Below, one piece after another: positions 8,266 to 16,585 of a stretch of DNA of 64,000 nucleotides. Source of the stretch: an uncultured Saprospiraceae bacterium (lineage in GTDB: Bacteria; Bacteroidota; Bacteroidia; Chitinophagales; Saprospiraceae); assembly GCA_937959275.1 (NCBI GenBank), contig CALGLU010000091.1, positions 19,958-83,957 on the forward strand, given 5' to 3'. Position 1 is the first letter of the stretch. Each line of letters begins with the position of its first letter. A program made the position numbers and the translations under genes. The notes beneath the pieces were generated by a model. The model did no database searches and had not been told where the DNA came from. It saw only the letters and a program-made list of their open reading frames with translations.

Positions 8266-9027
8266 ATGAATTGCAAATTGTATCTAGTTATCTGTTTTAC
8301 ACTACTTTATTCTTGCAGTTACTCTCAATCCGAGAATAGGAATACCTTGAAAGGTAAGATATTATTCGTTTTATCGAATCAGACGGTGTACGGTACATCC
8401 GACATTCCAACTGCGAATCACTTTGAAGAGATTGTCGTGCCATATGACGAATTCACTAGTGCGGGTTATGCGGTTGATTTTGTTAGTCCAATGGGAGGGG
8501 AAGTTCCGCTCGGTTATATCAATACGTCCTTTCCAATCATCTCTAAATACATTTTCGATTGCACATTTATGGATAGGCTAAAAGCTACAACCAAGCCAGA
8601 AGACATCAACTCGTCTGCGATTTTCTTTTCTGGGGGTGGCGCTGCTATGTTTGGTGTCCCAGAGAATATACTGATCCAAAAATTAGCTGCTGAAATTTAT
8701 GAAAAAGAAGACGGGATTGTTTCAGCGATTTGTCACGGCACAGCGGGATTGGCAAATATCAAAACGGCAGATGGCAATTATTTGGTTTCAGGCAAACAAG
8801 TGAACGGTTTTCCAGATGCTTTTGAGAACACAACTGCTGCTTATTATCAAGAATTTCCATTTTCTATCCAGCATAAGATGGAAGAACGCGGAGCCACGTT
8901 TTCATATTCAGAAGAAGGATGGGATGGATATGTGATTACAGATGATCGATTGATCACAGGGCAATATCCAAGTAGTGCGCGCAAGCTTGCCAAAGCAATT
9001 ATTCAAAGACTACAACAATTCAAATAA
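8266..9027 (+). CDS. DJ-1/PfpI-family (class I glutamine amidotransferase-like) lipoprotein
   Basis: A 253-aa protein with a type II signal peptide: the lipobox LLYSC places the lipidated Cys at residue 17. The mature part is a DJ-1/PfpI/Hsp31-like domain: KILFVLSNQ at the first strand, FEEIVVPYDEF with a conserved acidic residue, FSGGGAAMFG, and the nucleophile elbow AICHGTAGL with Cys156 and the adjacent His157. Cytosolic relatives act as glyoxalase III/deglycase, protease or chaperone; a lipid-anchored envelope version is less usual. It is followed after 19 bp by the beta-lactamase-fold gene, so the two are very likely co-transcribed. The reaction cannot be assigned from sequence alone. 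Confidence 0.82.
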   Translation: MNCKLYLVICFTLLYSCSYSQSENRNTLKGKILFVLSNQTVYGTSDIPTANHFEEIVVPYDEFTSAGYAVDFVSPMGGEVPLGYINTSFPIISKYIFDCTFMDRLKATTKPEDINSSAIFFSGGGAAMFGVPENILIQKLAAEIYEKEDGIVSAICHGTAGLANIKTADGNYLVSGKQVNGFPDAFENTTAAYYQEFPFSIQHKMEERGATFSYSEEGWDGYVITDDRLITGQYPSSARKLAKAIIQRLQQFK

Positions 9028-9046
9028 TACTTCAAAAACAATAATT

Positions 9047-10753
9047 ATGATTTTTTTTAGATTCAGTATGTCTATTCTTACAATTGTATTGACTTTTCAA
9101 AGTCTATGTTTTAGTCAAGTAGATATGAAATCCAATGTGACCGTATCTCAAATTGATAGTTTATTTTCCTCATGGGACGATCCTGCAAAGCCAGGTATAG
9201 CCGTTGGAGTTGTTGTTAATGGAGAAATACAACATTTGCGAGGGTATGGAAGCGCCAATTTAGAACATAATATTCCGATTACGGAAAATACTAAGTTTCA
9301 ATATGTTGGTATGTCTGACCAAATCATCGCGTTTTGTGTGTTGCTGTTACAAGTACGCGGTTCACTTGATTTGAATGATAAGATTCGACTCCATTTGCCT
9401 TCACTTCCTATTTCCATGGATGACATTAAACTACATCATTTAGTTAACCATACGAGTGGACTGCATGATTTCTCAGTGTTGAGACAATTTGCTGGGTGGC
9501 AAGCAACAGATGTATTTACGACTGAACACAAAGAGCACATGATAAGTCATGTCAACAACTTAGAGGCTAAGTCTGGCAAAAAGTACTTGTCAACTAAAAT
9601 GGAAACAAGGCTCTTACAGGATATTATTGAAACGGTGACTGAGCTGACTCTCAATGAATTTGCTACCGAAGCTATCTTTAATCCCTTAGGTATGAGTAAT
9701 TCTTTGTTTACAGATTCTGCAGTTCAGTTGGTTGAGAATAGAGCTCAAGGGTATGTAGAGCTTAATGATAAATATGAGATTGCGCAGATTGTAGAAGATG
9801 CTGGGCAGAGTGATCTGTTTTATACCACGATTGAGGATATGTCTAAATGGGCACAAAATTTATCAACGTTCAGCGTAGGCTCAGCAGCATTAATTCGACA
9901 ATTCGAAACCTTTGTAACTGTAGATGGCGCTCCTGTAGACATAATTAACTCATCTCAATACATTGGCCAACATCGATATTGGAATTTTAAAGGGACAAAA
10001 AAATTATACCTCATCGGGATGCAGGCTGGCTATGCTTGTAAGCTCGTTCGCTTTCCTGACCAAGATTTAAGCATAGTCGTGATGGGGAATGCAGGAAGTT
10101 ACAATGGACATTGGTCTAGCTTTGTTGCCGATTTATATTTGCAGAAGTATTATGTAAAGGCAGAAGAAGCTGTGACTAAGCAGCATGAAGCATTTACATT
10201 GACAGTTGGTGAAATGGAGAACTATGTTGGTAGCTATTGGAATGATGACGAATTATATTCAACACAAGTCAGCTTAGATCAAGATACCCTGCGTTATTTT
10301 GAGGAAGAATTTAATTGGAGAATGGATTTGATTCCTGTAAGAGAAAACGTTTTTCGGACTTCACAAGGGCATACGATCAAGTTTGATAACACAAAGAGAC
10401 TTGCCCAATTAGAACTGATCATGCCAAGTGGCGCATCTTCGACGTCGATTCAATATCAAACGCCTCGTGAGTTAAATCAAACAATCGAAGGTTTTGTAGG
10501 GTCCTATTCTAACAAGTCTATCGGTGCAGATTTTAAAGTTGAAAAGCAGGGCGGAGAGCTAGTTTTATCTCATTTTAAATTGGGAAAACACACCTTAATA
10601 CCTGTTGGTAAACATACATTTAAAACAAATCAGCGCTTACTGAAACAGATAAGATTTAGTACAAATGTGGATGGAAATCAACAGATGGGAATTACGAATT
10701 CCACAGTCAAACATTTTCCATTCGTGAAAGACTCGGTTAAAGTACTTGAATGA
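9047..10753 (+). CDS. Beta-lactamase-fold (serine hydrolase S12) protein with degenerate active site
   Basis: Start chosen at the ATG at 9047, which gives a proper signal peptide (MIFFRFSMSILTIVLTFQSLCFSQ). An upstream in-frame ATG at 8975 would overlap the preceding gene by 53 bases. Residues about 35-375 follow the class C beta-lactamase/S12 pattern (PGIAVGVVVNGEI, ENTKFQYV, HHLVNHTSGLHDF, AIFNPLGMSNSLF, RFPDQDLSIVVMGN). The S-x-x-K motif is replaced by G88-M-S-D91, the Y-x-N position reads S-T-K near 182-184, and the HTG/HGG strand reads GMQAG. All three catalytic elements are therefore missing, although the fold markers remain. The C-terminal 200 residues form an additional beta-rich domain. 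It is probably a periplasmic binding or structural pseudoenzyme. 568 aa. Confidence 0.8.
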   Translation: MIFFRFSMSILTIVLTFQSLCFSQVDMKSNVTVSQIDSLFSSWDDPAKPGIAVGVVVNGEIQHLRGYGSANLEHNIPITENTKFQYVGMSDQIIAFCVLLLQVRGSLDLNDKIRLHLPSLPISMDDIKLHHLVNHTSGLHDFSVLRQFAGWQATDVFTTEHKEHMISHVNNLEAKSGKKYLSTKMETRLLQDIIETVTELTLNEFATEAIFNPLGMSNSLFTDSAVQLVENRAQGYVELNDKYEIAQIVEDAGQSDLFYTTIEDMSKWAQNLSTFSVGSAALIRQFETFVTVDGAPVDIINSSQYIGQHRYWNFKGTKKLYLIGMQAGYACKLVRFPDQDLSIVVMGNAGSYNGHWSSFVADLYLQKYYVKAEEAVTKQHEAFTLTVGEMENYVGSYWNDDELYSTQVSLDQDTLRYFEEEFNWRMDLIPVRENVFRTSQGHTIKFDNTKRLAQLELIMPSGASSTSIQYQTPRELNQTIEGFVGSYSNKSIGADFKVEKQGGELVLSHFKLGKHTLIPVGKHTFKTNQRLLKQIRFSTNVDGNQQMGITNSTVKHFPFVKDSVKVLE

Positions 10754-10874
10754 TAAGTCAATTAGAATATTAATATTTCGGATTCTTTTAATATGTAACA
10801 TAAGCCACCTTAAGATTATATAGAAAATAAACACATATAAATCATTCTTGATGTGTCAATATCTGATCTAGAGC

Positions 10875-11444
10875 TTAGTTATGTATTAAAAGAGAATCAA
10901 CGAATGCGTTAATCGTAAATGAGGGGTCGACATGCGCAAACTTGACTTGTTGGTTTTCATCAATAATGTAGGTAGCTGGGATGAAAGAAAAGTCTTTGCT
11001 GCCGTACGAATGATTTGCTCTTACATATTCTTCTGGCGCGTCACTTATGATACCAAAACTACGCATGATCGATAGATCTTGGTCAACAACAATTGACACA
11101 TCAGGATCAGTTTCTTGTCTAGAGTTTGGACTACCAGTAAATGGAGTAGGGGTGATGGCTATCGTGTGGCCGCCTTTCTGCGTAATCTTAGAGAGCTCTT
11201 CTCTAAAATGACTCAATGATTTGTGACAGCCCTCGCACCAAAAGCCTTGGTAGAATAGTAACACAATGTTGCCGGTTTTCACCATCGATCCCAAATGGAC
11301 TTCCTTTCCTGATATAGTTCTTGCCGTAAAGTCTGGTGCATAGTCTCCTTTTGCCAAGCCTATAGGACTTTGCGTAGGTGGCATAAATGCACCCGATATA
11401 GATATACATAAAAGAGCTAGTCCTAAGAAAATGAATGGTCGCAT
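10875..11444 (-). CDS. Peroxiredoxin/TlpA-like thioredoxin-fold secreted protein
   Basis: A 189-aa AhpC/TSA-type protein with an N-terminal signal sequence (MRPFIFLGLALLCISISGAF). The redox motif is FWCEGC (Cys70, Cys73), preceded by APDFTARTISGKEVHLG and followed by SFIPATYIIDENQQVKFAHVDP, the usual cis-Pro region. It likely reduces peroxides or disulfides in the periplasm. Its ATG overlaps the stop of the acyl-CoA dehydrogenase gene by one base, so it is the last gene of the lipid operon. A redox protein there may protect from hydroperoxide substrates or repair the molybdoenzyme; that link is inference. Confidence 0.82.
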   Translation of the reverse strand: MRPFIFLGLALLCISISGAFMPPTQSPIGLAKGDYAPDFTARTISGKEVHLGSMVKTGNIVLLFYQGFWCEGCHKSLSHFREELSKITQKGGHTIAITPTPFTGSPNSRQETDPDVSIVVDQDLSIMRSFGIISDAPEEYVRANHSYGSKDFSFIPATYIIDENQQVKFAHVDPSFTINAFVDSLLIHN

Positions 11445-12991
11445 TAAGCTAAGAGACTTTGAAGTTTCATTGCCACGCCCATATCACCGACTATTTTAAT
11501 TTTCCCAAACATCACCGCTCCCATTGCATCCATTTGTCCTGCCACTATTTTTTCGAAATCTTCCATCGACACATTCAATGTACAATCAGCTTCTTTGTTT
11601 TCACCAGTCACTGTATTGTCAATACCCGTACCATCAATATGGATTTGTTGTTCGCCAAAGTCAAATTTTAAACTCTTGCCCAACGCGTCTGCCTTTGCAG
11701 CCTTTGCACGTATGCCTTCAAGAATGTCTTCGAAGGAACTGCCTGTTGTCGCTGCCTGTGCTGCCGTAGCCGTTTGTCCATTCGATTTTCCATTTGCTTT
11801 TGCGTTTGTATTCCCTTGATGAGGAGACTTAGGTTGCTCATAAGATTGATCCTCTATAATCATCTTGGCTATAATGTTTCTCATGATCTCTGACGAACCT
11901 CCGCCAATCGTACCCACACGCACATCTCTATACATTCGTGCCATGGGATACTCTTCCATAAAACCATAGCCTCCAAAAAATTGTAAACATTGTGTGGCTA
12001 CTTTTTCACATAGTTCGGTAGCTAACAATTTTGCCATGCTACACAATTTGACATCATAGATGCCTTCAGAATACATCTTACAACAGTGATAAGAAAAGGC
12101 TTTTAAGGCCTCAACCTCAGAAGCTAACTGTGCCACTCTGTGCCGTAACACCTGAAATTTATTGATTGATCGACCAAATGCTTCACGTTCTGCCATATAT
12201 TTCAGCGAGACTTCGATGGCTTTTTCACAGCCGGTCACAGCCGCAGGCACGGCACAAAGACGTTCTAGTTGGAGCCCATTCATTAAATAATAAAATCCCC
12301 TTCCTTCTTCTCCAATCAAATTCTCCTTGGGCACTTTTACATTGTCAAAACTTAACTCTGCCGTGTCAGAACTATGCCAACCTAGTTTTTTTAACTTCCG
12401 CGCTGACACGCCTTCCATGCTTTGCTCAATGACCAAAAGGCTGACACCTGCCGAACCAGCAGATGGATCGGTCTTAACGACAGTGATGATAAAATCTCCA
12501 TACACACCATTGGTAATGAAGGTTTTTGATCCATTGACCAAATAGTGATCTCCTTTATCTTCGGCTCTTGTCTGAATGTTTTGAGCATCAGATCCTGCTC
12601 CTGGTTCTGTAATCCCAATAGAAGAGATTAAATCTCCTGAAATAATGCCTGGTAAGTATTTCTTCTTCAATTGGTCTGAACCAAATTTTAGGATATAGGG
12701 GCCTGACATGTATTGGACCACTTGCTGCGTAATCGCAAAGCCTCCAGAATTACATCTACCTAGCTCTTCATTGAATACTACATCGTAAAAGAAATCCAGA
12801 TTTGAACCTCCATATTCTTCAGGGTAGGATAGACCTAGAAAGCCCATGTCACCCATCTTCTTCCAAATATCTCTAGGTGTTTTACGATCTTCTTCCCATT
12901 GATCAATATGTGGAATCGCCTCCTTATCTAAAAACTGCCTAAGGCTTTGTCTGAATAATTCGTGCTCTTCTGTGAAATGTTGCGTACTCAT
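11444..12991 (-). CDS. Acyl-CoA dehydrogenase fused to a C-terminal SCP2 sterol-carrier domain
   Basis: The first 385 residues are a full acyl-CoA dehydrogenase: SIGITEPGAGSDAQ (FAD/substrate loop), YLVNGSKTFITNG, REAFGRSINKFQ, QCLQFFGGYGFMEEYP and IGGGSSEIMRNIIAK. The Glu in LQLERL is a possible catalytic base of the IVD/LCAD type. A low-complexity linker (Asn/Ala/Gly/Thr-rich, about 386-410) joins it to an SCP2-like domain (about 412-515: SFEDILEGIRAKA, ADCTLNVSMEDFEKIVAGQMD, MFGKIKIVGDM). SCP2 binds lipids or acyl-CoA, so the fusion would hand a bulky lipophilic substrate to the dehydrogenase. It sits in the TetR-controlled operon between an SDR and the peroxiredoxin gene. The exact acyl-CoA is unknown. 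Confidence 0.9.
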   Translation of the reverse strand: MSTQHFTEEHELFRQSLRQFLDKEAIPHIDQWEEDRKTPRDIWKKMGDMGFLGLSYPEEYGGSNLDFFYDVVFNEELGRCNSGGFAITQQVVQYMSGPYILKFGSDQLKKKYLPGIISGDLISSIGITEPGAGSDAQNIQTRAEDKGDHYLVNGSKTFITNGVYGDFIITVVKTDPSAGSAGVSLLVIEQSMEGVSARKLKKLGWHSSDTAELSFDNVKVPKENLIGEEGRGFYYLMNGLQLERLCAVPAAVTGCEKAIEVSLKYMAEREAFGRSINKFQVLRHRVAQLASEVEALKAFSYHCCKMYSEGIYDVKLCSMAKLLATELCEKVATQCLQFFGGYGFMEEYPMARMYRDVRVGTIGGGSSEIMRNIIAKMIIEDQSYEQPKSPHQGNTNAKANGKSNGQTATAAQAATTGSSFEDILEGIRAKAAKADALGKSLKFDFGEQQIHIDGTGIDNTVTGENKEADCTLNVSMEDFEKIVAGQMDAMGAVMFGKIKIVGDMGVAMKLQSLLA

Positions 12992-13061
12992 AAGTATTTG
13001 CTTTCGGATTTGAAAATAGTGTTTGTTAGTTTAATAGGCCCTAAACCTTTGTTAAGTTCAT

Positions 13062-13889
13062 TTATTCAACAAATAAATCTTTCATTAAGGTTTTGCTTGG
13101 ATTGACAGCGTAATGATCAAAATCATCTACACCTGTTTCTTTTAATACATCTTCATCTATAAAGAAATTGCCACTGCAAGTGTCGCTTGGGCGGGACAGG
13201 ATTTCGTAGGCGGCATCTGCCATAATAGACGGATGGCGGCTAGCTTGGATCATGTCTTCACCGCCTAATAGATTGCGGACTGCTGCTGTAGCAATGGTGG
13301 TTTGAGGCCATAAGGCATTGACGGCTATATTATCTTTCTTGAGTTCTTCTGCTAAGCCGAGTACCGTCATGCTCATACCGAACTTACTTATTGTATAGCC
13401 TAGATAGGCACCAAACCATTCTGGTTTTAATTGTAAGGGTGGCGATAGAGTTAAGATGTGAGGGTTGGTGCTTTTGCGAAGATGAGGGATGCAATATTTT
13501 GACACCATAAATGTACCCCTCACATTGATGGAGTGCATCAGATCAAAGCGCTTCATCTGCAATTGCTCAGTCTGACTCAAGTTAATCGCACTTGCATTAT
13601 TGATAAGTATATCTATTCCTCCAAATTTTGCAATTGTATCATCAATGGCCTGCAAAACCGTTTCTTCTGATCGAATGTCTACGACTACAGGTAAGGCCTG
13701 ACCACCTGCCTTCTCCAGCTCGTCTGCCGCTGTAAAGATGGTGCCCTTTAATTTTGGGTGTGGCTCAGTCGTCTTTGCTGCCACCACAATATTTGCTCCT
13801 TCAGCTGCTAAACGCATCGCGATCGCCTTGCCAATGCCTCGGCTCGCACCTGTAATAAATGCCGTTTTACCTTTGAACATTAAACTCAA
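13062..13889 (-). CDS. SDR-family oxidoreductase, HSDL2-like
   Basis: A 275-aa classical short-chain dehydrogenase. It has TGASRGIG (nucleotide binding), the NNAS motif, a catalytic Ser in LTLSPPLQL, and YTISK for the Tyr/Lys pair. The features PHPKLKGTIFTAADELEKAGG, WPQTTIATAAVRNLLGG and the DAAYEILSRPS region are those of hydroxysteroid dehydrogenase-like protein 2 (HSDL2). In animals that protein carries a C-terminal SCP2 domain. Here the SDR stops without it, and an SCP2 domain is instead fused to the next gene, 70 bp downstream. The probable role is oxidation or reduction of a lipid hydroxyl/keto group. The substrate is unproven. Confidence 0.85.
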   Translation of the reverse strand: MSLMFKGKTAFITGASRGIGKAIAMRLAAEGANIVVAAKTTEPHPKLKGTIFTAADELEKAGGQALPVVVDIRSEETVLQAIDDTIAKFGGIDILINNASAINLSQTEQLQMKRFDLMHSINVRGTFMVSKYCIPHLRKSTNPHILTLSPPLQLKPEWFGAYLGYTISKFGMSMTVLGLAEELKKDNIAVNALWPQTTIATAAVRNLLGGEDMIQASRHPSIMADAAYEILSRPSDTCSGNFFIDEDVLKETGVDDFDHYAVNPSKTLMKDLFVE

Positions 13890-13929
13890 TATTTTATATA
13901 AAAAAATAAATGTTTTCTGTATTTAAATA

Positions 13930-14006
13930 CCACACCATGTATTGCGTGGCTACAATACCACGCAATACATTGCGTGGCTACGTATACCACGCAATACATT
14001 GCGTGG
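13930..14006. repeat. Three tandem palindromic hairpin units between two SDR genes
   Basis: Three 20-bp units lie at 13930-13949, 13958-13977 and 13987-14006, about 28-29 bp apart. Units 2 and 3 are identical and nearly perfect palindromes: CCACGCAAT, two bases, ATTGCGTGG. Unit 1 is a decayed copy (CCACACCAT on the left arm). GC content is far above the surrounding AT-rich DNA. In the operon RNA each unit would fold into a 9-bp hairpin, so the element could stabilise or attenuate the message. It could equally be a small mobile palindromic repeat. Confidence 0.85.
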
Positions 14007-14046
14007 CTGCTTATTTTTAATTAATAATTGATTTTGGTAACAAAAT

Positions 14047-14796
14047 CTACGCCTTCTGCCCACCATCTACTCTAATTTCTTGTCCATTCACAAAACTGCT
14101 ACTCTTACTAGACAACCAGGCAATGACTTCCGCCACTTCTTCTGATTCTCCAAATCGCTTCATAGGAATACTATATTTCATTCGGGTTGCAAGTTCTTCA
14201 TTGGTACTCAATAAAGATTGTCCCATGGGCGTATCGATAACGGTTGGACACACGGCATTTACGCGGATATTGAACTTGCCGTATTCTGCTGCAGCTGTTT
14301 TAGTTAAGCCAATAACAGCATGTTTACTTGCTGCGTAAGCACTCATCATCGGCGCTGCTCCAATGCCCGCAAGAGAAGAGACATTCACAATTGTGCCGCC
14401 ATCTCTCTGCTCCTTCATAATGAGCAATGCCTGCTTCATGCAATACCAGACACCTGTTTGATTGACAGCGATCACTTTATCATACAGATCATCTTCATAT
14501 TGATGTGTAAAGGCAAAGACACCACCGACACCAGCATTATTGACAACAGCATCGATTGATCCATGTGTTGACTTTGTTGTCTTGAATAAGTCAGCAACCT
14601 GATCTTTCTCCGATACGTCGCACATGTGTACATGAGCTGTACCACCTGCTGATCTGATTATGTCATCTGTTTCCATCATGCCATCTTCGTTAATGTCAGA
14701 GACAATAACGGTAAATTTTTTCTTGGCTAACAGCAGCGCTGTCGCTCTACCAATTCCTGATCCCGAACCGGTGACAATTGCAATTTTATGTTTCAT
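14047..14796 (-). CDS. SDR-family NAD(P)-dependent oxidoreductase (FabG-like)
   Basis: A 249-aa classical SDR with TGSGSGIG at residues about 9-16, DVSEKDQV, NNAGVGG, NVSSLAGIG carrying the catalytic Ser, and YAASK carrying Tyr and Lys. The ending VNGQEIRVDGG is typical of the FabG-like branch. It probably acts as a 3-hydroxyacyl-CoA or alcohol dehydrogenase in the pathway encoded around it. The start overlaps the end of the carboxyltransferase gene by 11 bases, so translation of the two is probably coupled. The asp after strand 2 (VSDIN) suggests NAD preference over NADP; this is a rule-of-thumb inference. Confidence 0.88.
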   Translation of the reverse strand: MKHKIAIVTGSGSGIGRATALLLAKKKFTVIVSDINEDGMMETDDIIRSAGGTAHVHMCDVSEKDQVADLFKTTKSTHGSIDAVVNNAGVGGVFAFTHQYEDDLYDKVIAVNQTGVWYCMKQALLIMKEQRDGGTIVNVSSLAGIGAAPMMSAYAASKHAVIGLTKTAAAEYGKFNIRVNAVCPTVIDTPMGQSLLSTNEELATRMKYSIPMKRFGESEEVAEVIAWLSSKSSSFVNGQEIRVDGGQKA

Positions 14797-16582
14797 GTTT
14801 TATTGTTGATTGGTAGGCAGATATAATTCTATGTCTCGTTTGTGCTGGATCAATGACATCATCAATCTCAAACATTGTCGCCATGCTCAATGCCTTTCCA
14901 CGTTCGTAGGCCTGCTCGACCATGTTGTTATATACAGTTTCTCTTTCTATCGGATCTTGTATGGCTTCTAGTTCTTTGCGAAAGCCAAGTTTTACTGCGC
15001 CTTCTAATCCCATCGCTCCAAACTCACCTGTCGGCCACGCCAACAATAAATTGGGCACTCGCATACTGCCACCAACCATCGCCATCGCACCTAATCCATA
15101 GGCTCTTCTAACGACGATTCCAAAAAGAGGAACAGTCAGTTTGGCACCCGTTACAAAGAGTCGAGAGGCATGCTTTACATTACCTGTTTTTTCAGAATCA
15201 ACGCCAACCATGATGCCTGGTGTGTCAACCAATGAGATAATGGGGAGTTGATGCGTATTGCACAAGTTTAAAAACTCGGCTGCTTTGATGGCATTTTCAG
15301 CGGTGATTGCGCCAGCCTCAAAGGAGGGATTATTTGCAATTAAACCAAAGGCATGACCGCCGATTCTGACGAGGCAACTGATGATGCCTTTGCCGTAATG
15401 TTCTCGTAATTCTAGGACACTGTCTTTATCACAAAGTGTTGCTATCAAGGCACGCATCTCATAGACGCGCTTTCGATTTTCTGGGATGATATCTCTTAGT
15501 GATTGCTGAGTATGTGAGTTGATTTCGTGAGCTGGACCTTGGAAGTAGGAGAGGTATCGTTTACAAACGACTATGGCTTCATCTTCATTCTCGACTAAGA
15601 CATCAATAACGCCGTTTTCTAAATGGACCTCATATGGACCTACTTCTTTAGGATGTACTTTACCTAATCCGCCACCCTCGATCATTGCAGGACCACCCAT
15701 GCCCAATGATAGACTCTTCGTACCAATAATAATATCTGAGCTGCCTGCCAATGCGGCATTGCCAGCAAAGCAATAACCGTTTACAATTGACACGACGGGT
15801 ACCGTACCGTTCAATCTTGCAAACTCAGTAAAGGTAGAGATGTGTAATCCTGCAATCGTTTGCTGATCTACATCTCCAGGTCGGCCACCACCGCCTTCTG
15901 CGAATAGAATGACAGGTAGTTTGTTTTTGTGCGCGATGCTGAGCATGCGATCCATCTTCATATGATTCATCGTGCCTTGCGTCCCTGCTAGCACACTGTA
16001 GTCATAGATGAATACTGCACATTCTGTATTCTTCGTAAACGATTCGCTATTGATTGTACAGGTGCCTGTGATCAAGCCATCAGCTGGTGTATGCTCAATC
16101 AGATCTTTAAGTGTTCGCCGACTCAGTTGAGCAGCGACAATTAAACTTCCGATTTCGTTAAAACTAGTTGGATCAACTAATTTTTGTAAATTTTCTCTTG
16201 CGGTATTATGTCCTCTTGCTTTACGTTTCTCAACAGCTGCAGTGCGGTTTTCGTCAAGCAACCATTGCTGCCTGTTTTGTAATTCTGCCAAATGACTTGT
16301 TTGGCCTTTTTCTTTGTTTATTGTAGCCGGAGCTTGCGTTTGATTTTGATTGTCTTCTCCTATAGTGATATACTTGAACAATAGATCTCCTTTTTGGATG
16401 ATCTGACCTTGCTCAACGGCAATGGACTCAATACGTATTTGATCTGGTGCACAAATAGCTGTCTCCATTTTCATAGCTTCTATGATCACGAGTTCTTTTC
16501 CTTTCTTGACTTCATCACCCTGATTGCATTCGACTGAATGGATAACGCCTGGCATAGGAGACAGAAATGTCTGTTGGCTCAT
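14786..16582 (-). CDS. Biotinyl (BCCP) domain fused to acyl-CoA carboxyltransferase
   Basis: The N-terminal 75 residues form a biotinyl domain with the canonical AMKME motif, Lys38 being the biotinylation site. After a linker, residues about 100-598 are a carboxyltransferase of the propionyl-/methylcrotonyl-CoA carboxylase beta type (ARENLQKLVDP, GTQGTMNHMKMDRML, AEGGGGRPGD, GGPAMIEGGGLG, VDTPGIMVG, AYGLGAMAMVGG). It would move CO2 from carboxybiotin to an acyl-CoA. The usual arrangement places BCCP with the biotin carboxylase, and no biotin carboxylase is present in this window, so that subunit must come from elsewhere. Four bases separate its start from the stop of the molybdoenzyme gene. 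The substrate is unknown. Confidence 0.9.
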   Translation of the reverse strand: MSQQTFLSPMPGVIHSVECNQGDEVKKGKELVIIEAMKMETAICAPDQIRIESIAVEQGQIIQKGDLLFKYITIGEDNQNQTQAPATINKEKGQTSHLAELQNRQQWLLDENRTAAVEKRKARGHNTARENLQKLVDPTSFNEIGSLIVAAQLSRRTLKDLIEHTPADGLITGTCTINSESFTKNTECAVFIYDYSVLAGTQGTMNHMKMDRMLSIAHKNKLPVILFAEGGGGRPGDVDQQTIAGLHISTFTEFARLNGTVPVVSIVNGYCFAGNAALAGSSDIIIGTKSLSLGMGGPAMIEGGGLGKVHPKEVGPYEVHLENGVIDVLVENEDEAIVVCKRYLSYFQGPAHEINSHTQQSLRDIIPENRKRVYEMRALIATLCDKDSVLELREHYGKGIISCLVRIGGHAFGLIANNPSFEAGAITAENAIKAAEFLNLCNTHQLPIISLVDTPGIMVGVDSEKTGNVKHASRLFVTGAKLTVPLFGIVVRRAYGLGAMAMVGGSMRVPNLLLAWPTGEFGAMGLEGAVKLGFRKELEAIQDPIERETVYNNMVEQAYERGKALSMATMFEIDDVIDPAQTRHRIISAYQSTIKHET

Positions 16583-16585
16583 AGA

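Noticed and set aside
11459..12545. Several plus-strand ORFs opposite the acyl-CoA dehydrogenase gene
   Set aside because: All are antisense shadows of a strongly conserved enzyme and show no protein-like features.
13930..14006. Short palindromic triplet considered as a CRISPR remnant
   Set aside because: The units are palindromes separated by 8-9 bp, too short for spacers, and no cas genes are near.
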